64,000 nt of DNA from the NCBI GenBank assembly GCA_015055655.1, contig SVHW01000001.1:203465-267464 (forward strand). Reading direction: 5' to 3'. The stretch is from Clostridiales bacterium (lineage in GTDB: Bacteria > Bacillota > Clostridia > Christensenellales > Borkfalkiaceae). The notes below the pieces were generated by a model. The model was not told the origin of the DNA. It searched no databases and saw nothing but the letters and a program-made list of their open reading frames with translations. This document shows positions 35,855-45,151 of the stretch, in pieces. Position numbers and translations under genes: made by a program. Numbering within the stretch: the stretch's first letter is position 1; each line of letters opens with the position of its first letter.

Positions 35855-36909
35855 TAGTCTAAATAGTCTTTTAATTTTTTGCTACGGGAAGGATGACGGA
35901 GTTTACGAAGCGCTTTTGCCTCGATTTGACGGATACGTTCACGCGTAACGTTGAACACTCTGCCCACTTCTTCCAGCGTACGCGATTTGCCGTCGTCGAT
36001 ACCGTAACGAAGACGGAGCACTTTTTGTTCTCTCGGCGTCAGCGTATCAAGTACGTTTAAAAGTTGCTCTTTCAGCATTGTAAACGCCACCGAGTCGCTA
36101 GGCGTCGTCGTCTTTTCGTCCTCGATAAAATCGCCAAGGTGGCTATCTTCCTCTTCACCGATAGGCGTTTCCAAAGAAACGGGGTCTTGCGCGATTTTGA
36201 TAATCTCGTGAACGCGTTCTTCCGTGACGCCCATCTTTTCCGCAATTTCCGCAGGCGTCGGTTCTCTGCCCAACTCTTGCAATAACAATCTTTGCACTCT
36301 CGTCAATTTGTTAATCGTTTCTACCATATGCACGGGAATACGAATCGTGCGGGCTTGGTCGGCAATGGCGCGCGTAATCGATTGACGAATCCACCACGTT
36401 GCGTACGTAGAGAATTTGAATCCCTTTTGGTAATCAAATTTTTCCACCGCCTTCATTAACCCCAAATTCCCTTCTTGAATTAAATCCAAAAAGAGCATAC
36501 CGCGTCCCACGTAACGCTTTGCAATGGAAACGACCAAACGCAGGTTTGCTTCCGAAAGACGTTTTTTAGCCGCCTCATCGTTTTCCTGCATACGTTTTGC
36601 CAATTCCACTTCCTCTTCCGCGGAAAGAAGAGGCACTCTACCGATATCTTTGAGATACATTTTTACGGGGTCGTCCAAGCCGATGTCGGAAAGCGCCTGT
36701 TCAAACAGTTCTTGGTCACGCTTGTCCTCATCGACGATTTGAATCCCCGCTTCGCCAAGCGTTTTGTATATCAAATCGATTTGCGTGGGATTAACGTCGT
36801 GCTTTTCCGTAATATCGCAAAGTTGGTTTGTCGTGATATTCCCTTTCTTGCCATACGTTACAATGATGTTTTCCAAAAGTTCGCTAAGTTGTTGTTCGGA
36901 TATATTCAC
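35854..36909 (-). CDS. rpoD: Principal RNA polymerase sigma factor (RpoD/SigA)
   Basis: Primary sigma-70 factor. The 351-residue protein has a short region 1.1, region 1.2 ([17 protein letters not shown]), region 2 with [37 protein letters not shown] and [11 protein letters not shown], region 3, and region 4 ending [19 protein letters not shown]. The GTG at 36909 lies behind GGAGG. It is in the dgt-dnaG-rpoD arrangement found throughout Bacillota and recognises the TTGCAT/TATAAT promoters described here. Confidence 0.97.
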   Translation of the reverse strand: MNISEQQLSELLENIIVTYGKKGNITTNQLCDITEKHDVNPTQIDLIYKTLGEAGIQIVDEDKRDQELFEQALSDIGLDDPVKMYLKDIGRVPLLSAEEEVELAKRMQENDEAAKKRLSEANLRLVVSIAKRYVGRGMLFLDLIQEGNLGLMKAVEKFDYQKGFKFSTYATWWIRQSITRAIADQARTIRIPVHMVETINKLTRVQRLLLQELGREPTPAEIAEKMGVTEERVHEIIKIAQDPVSLETPIGEEEDSHLGDFIEDEKTTTPSDSVAFTMLKEQLLNVLDTLTPREQKVLRLRYGIDDGKSRTLEEVGRVFNVTRERIRQIEAKALRKLRHPSRSKKLKDYLD

Positions 36910-36949
36910 CCTTTTATCCTCCGTTTATATCAAAACGGTTGCCCGTTTT

Positions 36950-38740
36950 TTATTTCCTTTTTAATTGATTTCTTCGTTTCATTTTATCGGAGAGCTGTTG
37001 CGCAATCATCTTGCGTTTCTCCTCGTCCGTTTCTTTTCCGTACTGTGCGTTTAGTTCTGCAATCTCTCTTTCTACCACGAATTTTTCTATCGCCTTTACG
37101 CTATCTTCAAAAAAGCGTTTTGCGACTTCTCCTTCCAGCTTATCTTCGTAGTTTAAATCCAATATTTGATTGAGTTCCGCGCTGCTCTCTTCCAAGATTT
37201 CAAACAATTCACTCGGCCGAATCCGTTCCCCGTTTTGTTCTCGCTCCAAAATATACTGGGCGACAACGATATGCGTTTCATCGGATAACGGCAAGCTTTG
37301 AATATCGTATTGTTTGGCGTACGGTTCGGAAAAGAGTTTCGCCGCCAAAATAAAGCGTATCGCTTTCGTTAACTTATCCGCGCCAGAATCCGTTTCGGAT
37401 ATCTTTTCCTTGGGCGCAATAATTTCCAGCTGTTTCACGCCGCTTTGCATATCCCGTTCGAGCGCGTGATAGGAAACGCCCGTCTTTTCACGCAATTTCT
37501 TTAACAAATCCTCTTTCACCGCTTCGCTTTCCACCGCAGAAACCACCTGCAACGCTTCGGCAATAAACCGACGTTTATCTTCCGTTTTGGTGATATCGTA
37601 TTTCCTTTCCAACGCGTGGATTTTATAATCGACAAGCGGCAACGCCGCGTCCAAACATTTTTGATACGCCGCAGCGCCTTGTTTTACGACGTCGTCCGGG
37701 TCTAACCCGTCGGGCATAGGCACTACGCGTACGTTCAGCGCTTCGTCTTTTAAAATTTCCAAACCGCGCAAATCGGCGTTTTGTCCTGCGAAATCGCCGT
37801 CGTAGCTAATCAGCACGGTGTCTGCGTATCTCTTCACCAACCTTGCCTGTTCGGTGGTGAGCGACGTGCCCATTGACGCCACAACGTTTTCAAAACCCGC
37901 TTGATAGAGAGATATCGTGTCCATATACCCTTCTACCATTATCACTTCTTTTATCGGTTGCTTTCGTTTTAGCTTTTTTAAAAGGTTGATATTATACAGC
38001 GTTTTTCGTTTATTAAACAGCAACGTTTCCCGCGTGTTTTTATATTTTGCAAAATCGGATTTTTCCAACAATCTTCCCCCAAACGCCACCACTTCGTCAA
38101 AGGCGTTTATTATCGGGAATATCAACCTTCCTGCCTCGAAATCCACCAACTTGCCGTTTTTCGTTTCCCCTAACGCGCCGCTATCTATTAAATCTTGTCT
38201 GGAATACCCTTTCCCTGCCAAATAATCGGGCAACGAGAAAAAATCCAACGACGCGCCTAAGCCAAATTTTTTTACGGTGCTCGGCGAGAGTTTTCGATTG
38301 GCGATATATTGCAAATGCGCTTCCGCACGCGAATCACCGCTATATAAATTGCTTAGATAGAATTTCGCGCAATCCAGCATAATTGCTGCCATCGTATCCC
38401 GCTTTTTCTTCATCTCTATCGCTTTTTCCGTATCAAAATTGCTTTCGGGGACGGTCATCTTTGCACGCGCAGCCAGTATCCGCACCGCGCCCATAAAATC
38501 CGTCGATTCAATTTCTTGTACGAAACGCACTACGTCGCCTGATACGCCACAACCAAAACAATGATAAAACTGTTCCGCTTGGTTGACGGCAAACGAAGGC
38601 GTACGCTCGTGATGAAAAGGGCAACACGCCCAATGCGTACCTCCTTTTCTATCCAGCGATACGTAACTGCCAATCACCTCGACGACGTCGTTTTTTTGTT
38701 TTAGTTCCTGCATAAAGCGCGGGTCAAACCCTTTGCTCAC
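36950..38740 (-). CDS. dnaG: DNA primase
   Basis: Makes RNA primers for replication. The 596-residue protein has the N-terminal zinc site (CCPFHHERTPSF and CFGCGVSGD: CHCC ligands), the RNAP core (FGLGASLD), and the TOPRIM domain with MVEGYMDTISLYQAG near residue 265 and ISYDGDFAG near 312. The C-terminal DnaB-binding region is helical. The GTG start shares GTGA with the dgt stop (4-bp overlap). Confidence 0.96.
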   Translation of the reverse strand: MSKGFDPRFMQELKQKNDVVEVIGSYVSLDRKGGTHWACCPFHHERTPSFAVNQAEQFYHCFGCGVSGDVVRFVQEIESTDFMGAVRILAARAKMTVPESNFDTEKAIEMKKKRDTMAAIMLDCAKFYLSNLYSGDSRAEAHLQYIANRKLSPSTVKKFGLGASLDFFSLPDYLAGKGYSRQDLIDSGALGETKNGKLVDFEAGRLIFPIINAFDEVVAFGGRLLEKSDFAKYKNTRETLLFNKRKTLYNINLLKKLKRKQPIKEVIMVEGYMDTISLYQAGFENVVASMGTSLTTEQARLVKRYADTVLISYDGDFAGQNADLRGLEILKDEALNVRVVPMPDGLDPDDVVKQGAAAYQKCLDAALPLVDYKIHALERKYDITKTEDKRRFIAEALQVVSAVESEAVKEDLLKKLREKTGVSYHALERDMQSGVKQLEIIAPKEKISETDSGADKLTKAIRFILAAKLFSEPYAKQYDIQSLPLSDETHIVVAQYILEREQNGERIRPSELFEILEESSAELNQILDLNYEDKLEGEVAKRFFEDSVKAIEKFVVEREIAELNAQYGKETDEEKRKMIAQQLSDKMKRRNQLKRK

Positions 38741-39768
38741 GTAACGATACCCCCTAATGAAAATGTCGAAGGGATAAACAAATGCTCGAATACGCTAATG
38801 GCGTATCTATCCGTCATCCCCGATAAATAGTCGCATACAACCCTTTCTTTACCGTCCTTTTCTAAAAGACGTAAATACGATTGCGGTAATTTTTCCACGT
38901 GTTTCATAAAATAATCGAACATCTGCGTCAACATCCGTTCCGAACGTTCTTGAATAGAAACGTTCGCCAGCTCGTACACTCTTTCAAACATAAACGAGCG
39001 CAATTCGTTAATAGCGTCCATCATTTCGTCGGACATACGTACGTACGGTTTCAAATACGACGTCGTATAAATATCGCTGATTGCCGTATTGATACGCGTC
39101 TTCGTTTCGTTGCCAAGCAACTGCACCGCGCGTTTAGGCAAATCGTCGGGTTGCAAAATCCCTGCGCGAATTGCGTCTTCGATGTCGTGATTGACGTACG
39201 CAATTCTATCCGCAAGGGAAACGGCTTGTCCTTCTAACGTCGACGGCTTTCCCGAACTTTTATGATGCAAAATCCCGTCCAAAACCTCTTGCGTTAAGTT
39301 TAAGCCACGCCCTTGTTTTTCAATGCAGTCCACCACGCGCACCGATTGTTCGTTGTGATAAAAACCGTCTGTCGCGAGTTTGGCAAGCACCCTTTCCCCC
39401 ACGTGACCAAACGGAGTGTGCCCCAAATCGTGCCCCAGTGCAATCGCTTCCGCCAAATCCTCGTTCAACGCCAAAGAACGAGCAAGCGAACGCGCAATCT
39501 GCGATACGTCAAGCGTATGCGTTAAACGCGTAATGTAATGGTCGCCTTCGGGCGCAAAAAATACCTGCGTTTTATTTTTAAGCCTTTTGAAAGAATTACT
39601 GTAAATAATTCGGTCTCTATCCCTTTGAAAATCCGTGCGAAAAGTGCAGCGCGGTTCTTCCTTTGCTCTGCCTTTCGTTTCTGCGGATTTTTGCGCGTAC
39701 GGAGATAAAAAACGTTCCTCTTGAGCGCAAATCCGTTCCCGTACCGTTGCGTATCCTTTTTCGTCCAT
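38737..39768 (-). CDS. dgt: Deoxyguanosinetriphosphate triphosphohydrolase-like HD protein
   Basis: HD-domain dNTP triphosphohydrolase expected to release triphosphate from dGTP or other dNTPs. The 343-residue protein shows RLTHTLDVSQIARSLARSL near residue 85 (first metal His), GHDLGHTPFGHVGE near 110 (HD motif) and LADRIAYVNHDIEDAIRAG near 187, with the final metal Asp. ATG with GAGGGA upstream. It overlaps dnaG by 4 bases. Family is certain; substrate is not determined. Confidence 0.93.
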   Translation of the reverse strand: MDEKGYATVRERICAQEERFLSPYAQKSAETKGRAKEEPRCTFRTDFQRDRDRIIYSNSFKRLKNKTQVFFAPEGDHYITRLTHTLDVSQIARSLARSLALNEDLAEAIALGHDLGHTPFGHVGERVLAKLATDGFYHNEQSVRVVDCIEKQGRGLNLTQEVLDGILHHKSSGKPSTLEGQAVSLADRIAYVNHDIEDAIRAGILQPDDLPKRAVQLLGNETKTRINTAISDIYTTSYLKPYVRMSDEMMDAINELRSFMFERVYELANVSIQERSERMLTQMFDYFMKHVEKLPQSYLRLLEKDGKERVVCDYLSGMTDRYAISVFEHLFIPSTFSLGGIVT

Positions 39769-39902
39769 AGATTTTCCCTCTTTTTCTTTTTCATATTATA
39801 TATTCGACAAAAAAGTAAAATTTCCTTTTTTTCTATGAAAAAAAAGAAGATTTTTTGTTTTTTCCACAAAAAACCCTCTTTCCACGCTACAAATAACTAC
39901 TT

Positions 39903-40781
39903 TTAGCCGGATAACGACGCCGTTTCTACCTCTCTTTCTTCTTCGTTTGCATACGTTAACGCTTGCCCGTACGTTTCTTCGTACTTCGCCTTATATAACG
40001 CAAACGTTTTCCGCATCATTTCTTCCGCGCCGACTTTTTCCCCTAACGCGCTATCGGGATAAACGGGCGGTAAAACGTGAAAAACGTGCCGTTGCACCGG
40101 ATACCCGTCCGTATCCTTTTTCTCCGCGTCGTCCTGCATAGAAATAAACGTCGGCAAAATAGGCGCGTTTGCGCGATACGCCATTTTAAAAGCGCCTATC
40201 TTAAACGGGCGCGGTTTTCTATAATTCCACCACATCTCTTGTTCGGGATAAACGAGAATACTTTCCCCGCTTTTTAACAGCGTTTGCACCGACTTCATAA
40301 AATCCACCATCGTACGGCGATTGGACGAGAGAGGCAACGTATTGCAATGCCGAAAAAAGAAACCATATAACCCCTTAAAATTCGTGTAATTCCCCTCACG
40401 AATTACTTTAAATAAATATTTCTTCGGCAAATATTTTCGAACGCAATGAAAGACGATATAGTTATCCATTGGCGAAAAATGATTACACGTTATCACCGCA
40501 CCCTTTTGTAAGACGGATAAGTACTCTTCGCCCGTTATTCCGTCGATTATCAAATCCCCTTTTTTTATCAGCCGCAAAAAATATTTATCCGCTATTCTAT
40601 TGGCAATCCGCCGTTTAATTTTATTGGAAATCCTTTTGCAAAGATAATCTGCATCTTTGGGCAACAATTCTTTTGAAGGCAAATCCTCTTCAACGCTTGC
40701 GTCAAATTCCCCACGCCGTTCCGCCAGCTCAATCCGTGTTAACAGCGCTCTTTTGTCCGCCGAAATATTCGATAAATCCAT
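39903..40781 (-). CDS. 1-acyl-sn-glycerol-3-phosphate acyltransferase-like protein (PlsC family)
   Basis: Putative lysophospholipid acyltransferase at the membrane. The 292-residue protein has the acyltransferase motif I NHFSPMD (HX4D) near residue 97, motif II near 140, motif III as LVYPEQEMWW near 175 and motif IV as NAPILPTFI near 205. No long transmembrane helix is evident; binding is probably peripheral. GTAGGGGG precedes the ATG. The start lies within the last 53 bases of the glycosyltransferase gene, so the two are coupled and may act together in lipid or glycolipid synthesis. Confidence 0.88.
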   Translation of the reverse strand: MDLSNISADKRALLTRIELAERRGEFDASVEEDLPSKELLPKDADYLCKRISNKIKRRIANRIADKYFLRLIKKGDLIIDGITGEEYLSVLQKGAVITCNHFSPMDNYIVFHCVRKYLPKKYLFKVIREGNYTNFKGLYGFFFRHCNTLPLSSNRRTMVDFMKSVQTLLKSGESILVYPEQEMWWNYRKPRPFKIGAFKMAYRANAPILPTFISMQDDAEKKDTDGYPVQRHVFHVLPPVYPDSALGEKVGAEEMMRKTFALYKAKYEETYGQALTYANEEEREVETASLSG

Positions 40782-41760
40782 ACATACCCCCTACTTCTTT
40801 CGATTTTTGATACATACGCAAACGCGCCCCTACCGTACGTTCATAGTTATACGGGTTCTCCGCTTCCGCTTGCGCCAATCTTAATAGCCGCGCGCCACTT
40901 TCCTCGTCTTGTTTTGCCTGTTCTTTACTAAACGCCCTCTTCTTGTTGCATATCGTTTGATAAAAAGGAGTATCCTTTGCCGTATCCCAAAAATACCTTT
41001 CGTATAATACCCCGTCGTAATGCCAAGGTTTCATCGATAAATTGTAATGTATCAGCTTTGGCGCGCCAAATTTTACGTTTGACAACGGCATCGCGTTCCA
41101 CTCCTTACCAAAATAATGTACTTTATCTTTGCAAATCAAATTTAAGCAATCTTGGTCGGGCGCAACCACGAAATCGTAACTGCGTAAAACGCGCATAAAT
41201 AAATGGCAAAAATTGATATTGCGAAGCTTTTCCAACTGCATGACGATTACGCCGGAATTAAAATACTTTCTTGCCTCAATCCCCAAGGCATACTTCGTAT
41301 ACGCCGCAAAAGCAGGCGTGGCAGAAACGATAGGGTCGGCAACTGCGCCAATATAATTCCCCCCAAGCGGTATATCGTATAACTTGGCGATATCCGTCAA
41401 AAGCACCGTATCGCAATCTAAATATACCGCCTTATCGTACTTAGGGAAAAGCTGCGGAATAAACAAGCGAAAATAAATCGCGCTCGTGTAATAATCGCGG
41501 CAATGAATCATATGCTGTATTTCACATATCTGTGGAGTTACGTCGTGAAATTGCAAAGAAATATTCCCCTTTGCCAAATCCATAATTTTATTTGCATTAT
41601 CGCCCAGCGCGCCCGTATATAACACGTGTATTGCGTACTTACGGTTGACGTCCGCGTGCTTTATCAAAGACGTCAACGTAACCCCTAAAAAGGGCAAATA
41701 GTTTTCGTCTGCGGCAAAAAATACAGGCACTTCCTTTTGTTGTATAATAGAATTTTTCAT
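40729..41760 (-). CDS. Glycosyltransferase family 8 protein
   Basis: A 343-residue GT8 enzyme, retaining and dependent on divalent metal. Features: FFAADENYLPFLGVTLTSLI near residue 13, KAVYLDCDTVLL with the DxD near 100, EARKYFNSGVIVMQL near 150, APDQDCLN near 190 and LIHYNLSMKPW near 220, the last giving the metal-binding His. The ATG at 41760 is chosen because conserved sequence begins just after it; AAAGGG lies 12 bases upstream. It overlaps plsC. Acceptor unknown; a cell-surface glycan or glycolipid is the usual role. Confidence 0.9.
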   Translation of the reverse strand: MKNSIIQQKEVPVFFAADENYLPFLGVTLTSLIKHADVNRKYAIHVLYTGALGDNANKIMDLAKGNISLQFHDVTPQICEIQHMIHCRDYYTSAIYFRLFIPQLFPKYDKAVYLDCDTVLLTDIAKLYDIPLGGNYIGAVADPIVSATPAFAAYTKYALGIEARKYFNSGVIVMQLEKLRNINFCHLFMRVLRSYDFVVAPDQDCLNLICKDKVHYFGKEWNAMPLSNVKFGAPKLIHYNLSMKPWHYDGVLYERYFWDTAKDTPFYQTICNKKRAFSKEQAKQDEESGARLLRLAQAEAENPYNYERTVGARLRMYQKSKEVGGMYGFIEYFGGQKSAVNTD

Positions 41761-41874
41761 GATTTTTTCTTTCCCTTTTGATAACGTTTTTATACAGTCA
41801 ACGGGCATTTCGCTCGTCTGTAATATCAGTTTATCGCATTTTTTCAAAAAAGAAAACCTACTCGTTGACGGGGC

Positions 41875-41960
41875 AACTCTACCCTATCGCGGCATACGTT
41901 CTACCAAAAGAAAAAGAAATTCTATCCCATCGCGATACAGACTCTACCAAAAGAAAAAGG
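41875..41960. repeat. Two diverged tandem copies of a 43-bp unit
   Basis: Copy 1 is 41875-41917 and copy 2 is 41918-41960. Both contain TCTACCAAAAGAAAAAG at the right end and a centre with ATCGCG; about 30 of 43 positions agree. A third partial unit begins at 41961 and runs into the dtd terminator stem. The units have no gene and separate dtd from the glycosyltransferase gene. Confidence 0.75.
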
Positions 41961-41984
41961 AGCTCTACTCACAGTAGAACTCCT
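41950..41984 (-). terminator. Terminator of dtd
   Basis: AGGAGCTCTACT (41959-41970) pairs with AGTAGAACTCCT (41973-41984) with one G-T pair. On the minus strand the stem is followed at once by TTTTTCTTTT. It lies 30 bases after the dtd stop. Confidence 0.85.
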
Positions 41985-42014
41985 CAAAAAATAGCCTTTT
42001 TTGCCGTATTTTTG

Positions 42015-42452
42015 TCAGTTTTCAAGCAAAATCGTGACAGGGCCGTCGTTGTGTTGTTCGATTTGCATATCTGCGCCGAAGACGCCTTTTTTCACGGGAA
42101 TCCCGTACGAGGCGAGTTCTTTCAAAGCGTATTCGTATAACGGCTCTGCTTTTTCAGGCCGTTCTGCGAGGGTAAAAGAAGGGCGATTGCCGTGCGAGGC
42201 GTCGCCGTACAAAGTGAACTGTGAAACAAGCAATACCTCGCCGCCCACGTCTTTCACCGACAAATTCATCTTCCCGTTTTCATCTTCAAAAATGCGCAAA
42301 GCGGATACTTTTTTCATTAAATACGCAGCTTCTTTCTCCGTATCCCCCGTCTTTATCCCTAAAAACACCGTTAACCCAAAAGGGATTTCCGCAACGCGCG
42401 TCCCTTCTACCGTCAGCGTAGTGCGCTTTACTCTTTGTACAACTGCTCTCAT
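42015..42452 (-). CDS. dtd: D-aminoacyl-tRNA deacylase
   Basis: Hydrolyses D-aminoacyl-tRNAs. The 145-residue protein shows MRAVVQRVKRTTLTVEG at the start, LLVSQFTLYGD near residue 78 (catalytic Thr/Gln region) and NDGPVTILLEN at the end, all diagnostic. The ATG at 42452 is the family start and has GAAGGG upstream. A terminator hairpin separates it from efp, so it depends on read-through or a promoter not seen. Confidence 0.95.
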   Translation of the reverse strand: MRAVVQRVKRTTLTVEGTRVAEIPFGLTVFLGIKTGDTEKEAAYLMKKVSALRIFEDENGKMNLSVKDVGGEVLLVSQFTLYGDASHGNRPSFTLAERPEKAEPLYEYALKELASYGIPVKKGVFGADMQIEQHNDGPVTILLEN

Positions 42453-42480
42453 ATACCCTTCCCCGTCAAAAAAGTACAAC

Positions 42481-42510
42481 GAAATGCAGGATAATAATAT
42501 CCTGCATTTC
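42481..42510 (-). terminator. Hairpin terminator after efp
   Basis: A perfect 13-bp inverted repeat (GAAATGCAGGATA with its complement) around a 4-base loop. On the minus strand a TTTTTT run follows about 9 bases later, which is further than ideal, so it may be a partial terminator or a 3'-end stabiliser. Confidence 0.7.
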
Positions 42511-42534
42511 CTTGGTTGTGTTTATCAAATTCAA

Positions 42535-43098
42535 TTAAACGCGGCTCATGTATTCGCCCGTTCTCGTATCGATACGAATCGTTTCGCCTTCTTCTACGAA
42601 CATAGGCACTTGAATCGTTGCGCCCGTTTCTACCTTTGCGTTTTTCATTACGTTGGTAGCCGTATTGCCCTTTACACCCGGTTCAGCTTCGATAACTTTA
42701 AGTTCAACAAAGTTTTCAGGTTCTACCGAGAACGCTTTGCCGTAAAGGAATTTCACCGTAACCATATCGTTTTCTTTGATATATTTAAGCGCGTCTTCTA
42801 CTTGGTCGTAAGAAAGCATTTCTTGGTTGTATTCTTCGTCCATAAATACGTAGAATTCACCGTCGAAATAAGAATACGTCATCTTCTTCGTTTCTACCTG
42901 TGCCGTTTCAAGCTTTGCCGTAGGGTTGAACGTTTCGTTAGATAAAACTTGTCCCGTAACTACGTTTTTCAACGTACATCTAACGAACGCCGCGCCCTTA
43001 CCGGGTTTTACGTGTTGGAAGTCGGTAACGGTGTAAACACCGCTTTTGTATTCAAAAGTAACGCCTTTACGAATATCGCCTGCCAAAATTTGTGCCAT
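42535..43098 (-). CDS. efp: Elongation factor P
   Basis: Relieves ribosome stalling at proline runs. The 187-residue protein has three beta-barrel domains; domain I contains [16 protein letters not shown] with the loop lysine (Lys32 region, HVKPGKGAA) that is modified in some species, and the C-terminus has [24 protein letters not shown]. It follows pepQ by 39 bases, the standard pepQ-efp pair. Confidence 0.97.
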   Translation of the reverse strand: MAQILAGDIRKGVTFEYKSGVYTVTDFQHVKPGKGAAFVRCTLKNVVTGQVLSNETFNPTAKLETAQVETKKMTYSYFDGEFYVFMDEEYNQEMLSYDQVEDALKYIKENDMVTVKFLYGKAFSVEPENFVELKVIEAEPGVKGNTATNVMKNAKVETGATIQVPMFVEEGETIRIDTRTGEYMSRV

Positions 43099-43137
43099 AC
43101 AATTTTTCTCCTTATATGCTTATATAATTTTTCTTTT

Positions 43138-44199
43138 TTATAAAATGATAAGATTTTTGTCCGTTTTCGACATAAAACTCTTCACTTTTCCATCTTTTAA
43201 CGTCACGGTGTCTTCAATGCGAATCCCATATTCGCCTGCTTTATACACCCCAGGCTCGTCCGAGAAAACCATCGCGTCTTCCAAGACTTTATCACTCTTG
43301 GGGCTCACCGCAGGTTTTTCGTGAACGTTTAAGCCGATACCGTGCCCTAACGAGTGAGTAAACAGTTCCCCATACCCGTGTTCTTTCAAATAATCTCTTG
43401 CGATTGCGTCAGCCTGTTTGCCCGTCATACCCGACATAATTTTCTCTTGCGCGAGTTCATGCGCGCGCAATACGTGTTGATACGCAACCTTAAAATCTTC
43501 GTGCTTGCCGTCGTCGCCAAATAAAAACGTACGCGTAATATCCGAACAGTATCCGTCCACTTTGCAACCGAAATCAATCAGTATCTCGTCCCCAAAACGG
43601 AGTTTCGTATCTCCCGTTTCGTGATGCGGCACGGCTGCGTGTGCGCCAAAAGCCACTATCGTTTCAAAGGATAAGCCTTGCGCGCCCATTTTTCTCATTG
43701 TGTATTCAAGCAAAGCCGCAACTTCCGTTTCCGTCATGCCCTCTTTTATTTGGGGCAGCAACGCGTTAAACGCGTCTTCCGCTATTTCGCACGCTTTTGC
43801 AATACGGGAAAGTTCCCAATCGTTTTTCTTCTCCATAAGCGTCGCCAAACGCGCGTCCGCGTCCACAAGCGTAACGCCGATTTCGTTTAGCTGTAAAAAT
43901 TCTGCATAGGAGGTTTCTTGGAAGGATATCGCAAGCGTTTTATAGCCGCCAAGAATATCCTTTTTCGTTTTTCCTTTCCAAAGCGTAGGCGTCACTTCCG
44001 TGCCTTGAAAGAGCTTTTCCGCCGCTTCTATATAACGAGCATCCGTATACAGCGTAACGCCGTCTTTATCTATGACCACCGCGCCGTCTTCAGGGGCAAA
44101 CCCCACAGCGTAACGCATTAAATAACCGCAATTTACGTATAACGCTTCTGCGTCAGCTTGCAATTCCGCGAATATCTTTTTGCCGTTCGTTTGTATCAT
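43138..44199 (-). CDS. pepQ: Xaa-Pro dipeptidase/aminopeptidase (M24 family)
   Basis: Cytoplasmic metallopeptidase that removes residues N-terminal to proline. The 353-residue protein has a creatinase-like N-domain and a pita-bread M24 domain with metal ligands in LIDFGCKVDGYCSDITRTF near residue 225 (two Asp), HSLGHGIGLNVHE near 296 (His), FSDEPGVYKAGEYGIRIED (two Glu). AGAGGAAACT precedes the ATG. PepQ and PepP are close relatives, and the symbol is a best choice. Confidence 0.9.
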   Translation of the reverse strand: MIQTNGKKIFAELQADAEALYVNCGYLMRYAVGFAPEDGAVVIDKDGVTLYTDARYIEAAEKLFQGTEVTPTLWKGKTKKDILGGYKTLAISFQETSYAEFLQLNEIGVTLVDADARLATLMEKKNDWELSRIAKACEIAEDAFNALLPQIKEGMTETEVAALLEYTMRKMGAQGLSFETIVAFGAHAAVPHHETGDTKLRFGDEILIDFGCKVDGYCSDITRTFLFGDDGKHEDFKVAYQHVLRAHELAQEKIMSGMTGKQADAIARDYLKEHGYGELFTHSLGHGIGLNVHEKPAVSPKSDKVLEDAMVFSDEPGVYKAGEYGIRIEDTVTLKDGKVKSFMSKTDKNLIIL

Positions 44200-44217
44200 A
44201 GTTTCCTCTCACCTATT

Positions 44218-44246
44218 ATTTTAGCAAAAATTTCCGCGTTCGTCAA
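44218..44246 (-). promoter_or_regulatory. Sigma-A promoter of pepQ-efp
   Basis: On the minus strand TTGACG (44241-44246) and TAAAAT (44218-44223) are spaced by 17 bases, and TG precedes the -10 in the extended position. The predicted leader is only about 12 bases, just enough for the ribosome binding site. Confidence 0.87.
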
Positions 44247-44305
44247 GTATACGGCGATAAATAAACAAAAAAATCCCTTATCTTTACAAAACCTTTTCGC
44301 CTTTT

Positions 44306-45151
44306 TTATAAGCTTTGATAAATCCGTTTCATTTCCGCAGCTTCTTCCGCCTGTTTACCGTCGGATTCGCTGATAATATACGGTTCTAACGAAAGTTCTT
44401 TCAACGCTATGGCAAGCGGTAAAAATTCCGGGCCGTACACCTCGTCGTCAAACGTCAAATGCTTCACTTCGCCTTTTGCGGAAAACATAATCTTGGAAAA
44501 ATGCACGTGGAAATTTTTCATACGCTCAAAGCCCAGCTCGGAAATCATATATTGCAAGCGTTGACGATAATCTTCCACCGTTTTAAGAGAGCCTTGCTCT
44601 CTTGCGTTGATGTGCCCAAAATCCACGCACGGAACGTAAAACGGAGCAACTTTGCAAAATTGCGTTATTTCTTCTACCGTGCCAATTTGCGCCAATTTCC
44701 CCATCGTTTCCGGACAAAACAGCATATCTTCCATACCGTTGAGCGCAATATATTCCGCAAGAATTTTTAAGCGTTCTTCCGTTTTTTCCACCGCTTCAAA
44801 GCGAGTCGCTTTGCCTTGCACCGCAGGGTGAAACACAATTCTTTTTCCTCCCATAAGCTTACAAGCGCGCGCGCTGTCGAGCACGTATCCGTACGATTTT
44901 GCCGCCATTTCGTCGTCAGGGTTTGCGAAATTGATAAAGTAGGGCGCGTGCACGGAAATTTCCACGTCTTCTGCGGCAAACGCTTCGCCGATGGATACCG
45001 CTTTTGCCTCCGTCATACGCACGCCGCGGCCAAAGGAATACTCGAAGCAATCCAGCCCCCTATTTTTGACGAATTTCGCCGCTTGTTCGGTATGCGCGTA
45101 ACCTTCCGCATAAAAGCTTTCGCAGTTGCCACTCGGGCCGAATTTAATCAT
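44306..45151 (-). CDS. nfo: Endonuclease IV-like AP endonuclease (TIM barrel)
   Basis: Expected to cut DNA at abasic sites. The 281-residue TIM barrel keeps most zinc ligands of endonuclease IV: His in SVHAPYF near residue 70, His in RIVFHPAVQG near 110, Glu in LFCPETMGK near 147, Asp and His in CVDFGHINAR near 183, His in NFHVHFSK near 217 and Glu in YIISESDG near 262. The usual DxH pair reads VKH, so one Asp ligand seems replaced. It overlaps ribF by 8 bases. A xylose-isomerase-like sugar enzyme is the alternative. Confidence 0.82.
   Translation of the reverse strand: MIKFGPSGNCESFYAEGYAHTEQAAKFVKNRGLDCFEYSFGRGVRMTEAKAVSIGEAFAAEDVEISVHAPYFINFANPDDEMAAKSYGYVLDSARACKLMGGKRIVFHPAVQGKATRFEAVEKTEERLKILAEYIALNGMEDMLFCPETMGKLAQIGTVEEITQFCKVAPFYVPCVDFGHINAREQGSLKTVEDYRQRLQYMISELGFERMKNFHVHFSKIMFSAKGEVKHLTFDDEVYGPEFLPLAIALKELSLEPYIISESDGKQAEEAAEMKRIYQSL

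Noticed and set aside
39769-39902. Terminator and promoter between plsC and dgt
   Set aside because: The gap is A/T-rich with a TATAAT on the minus strand, but no acceptable -35 spacing and no stable stem, so I do not list it as a feature.
41875-41984. CRISPR array
   Set aside because: The units are directly adjacent with no spacers, only two and a half copies exist, and no cas gene is near.
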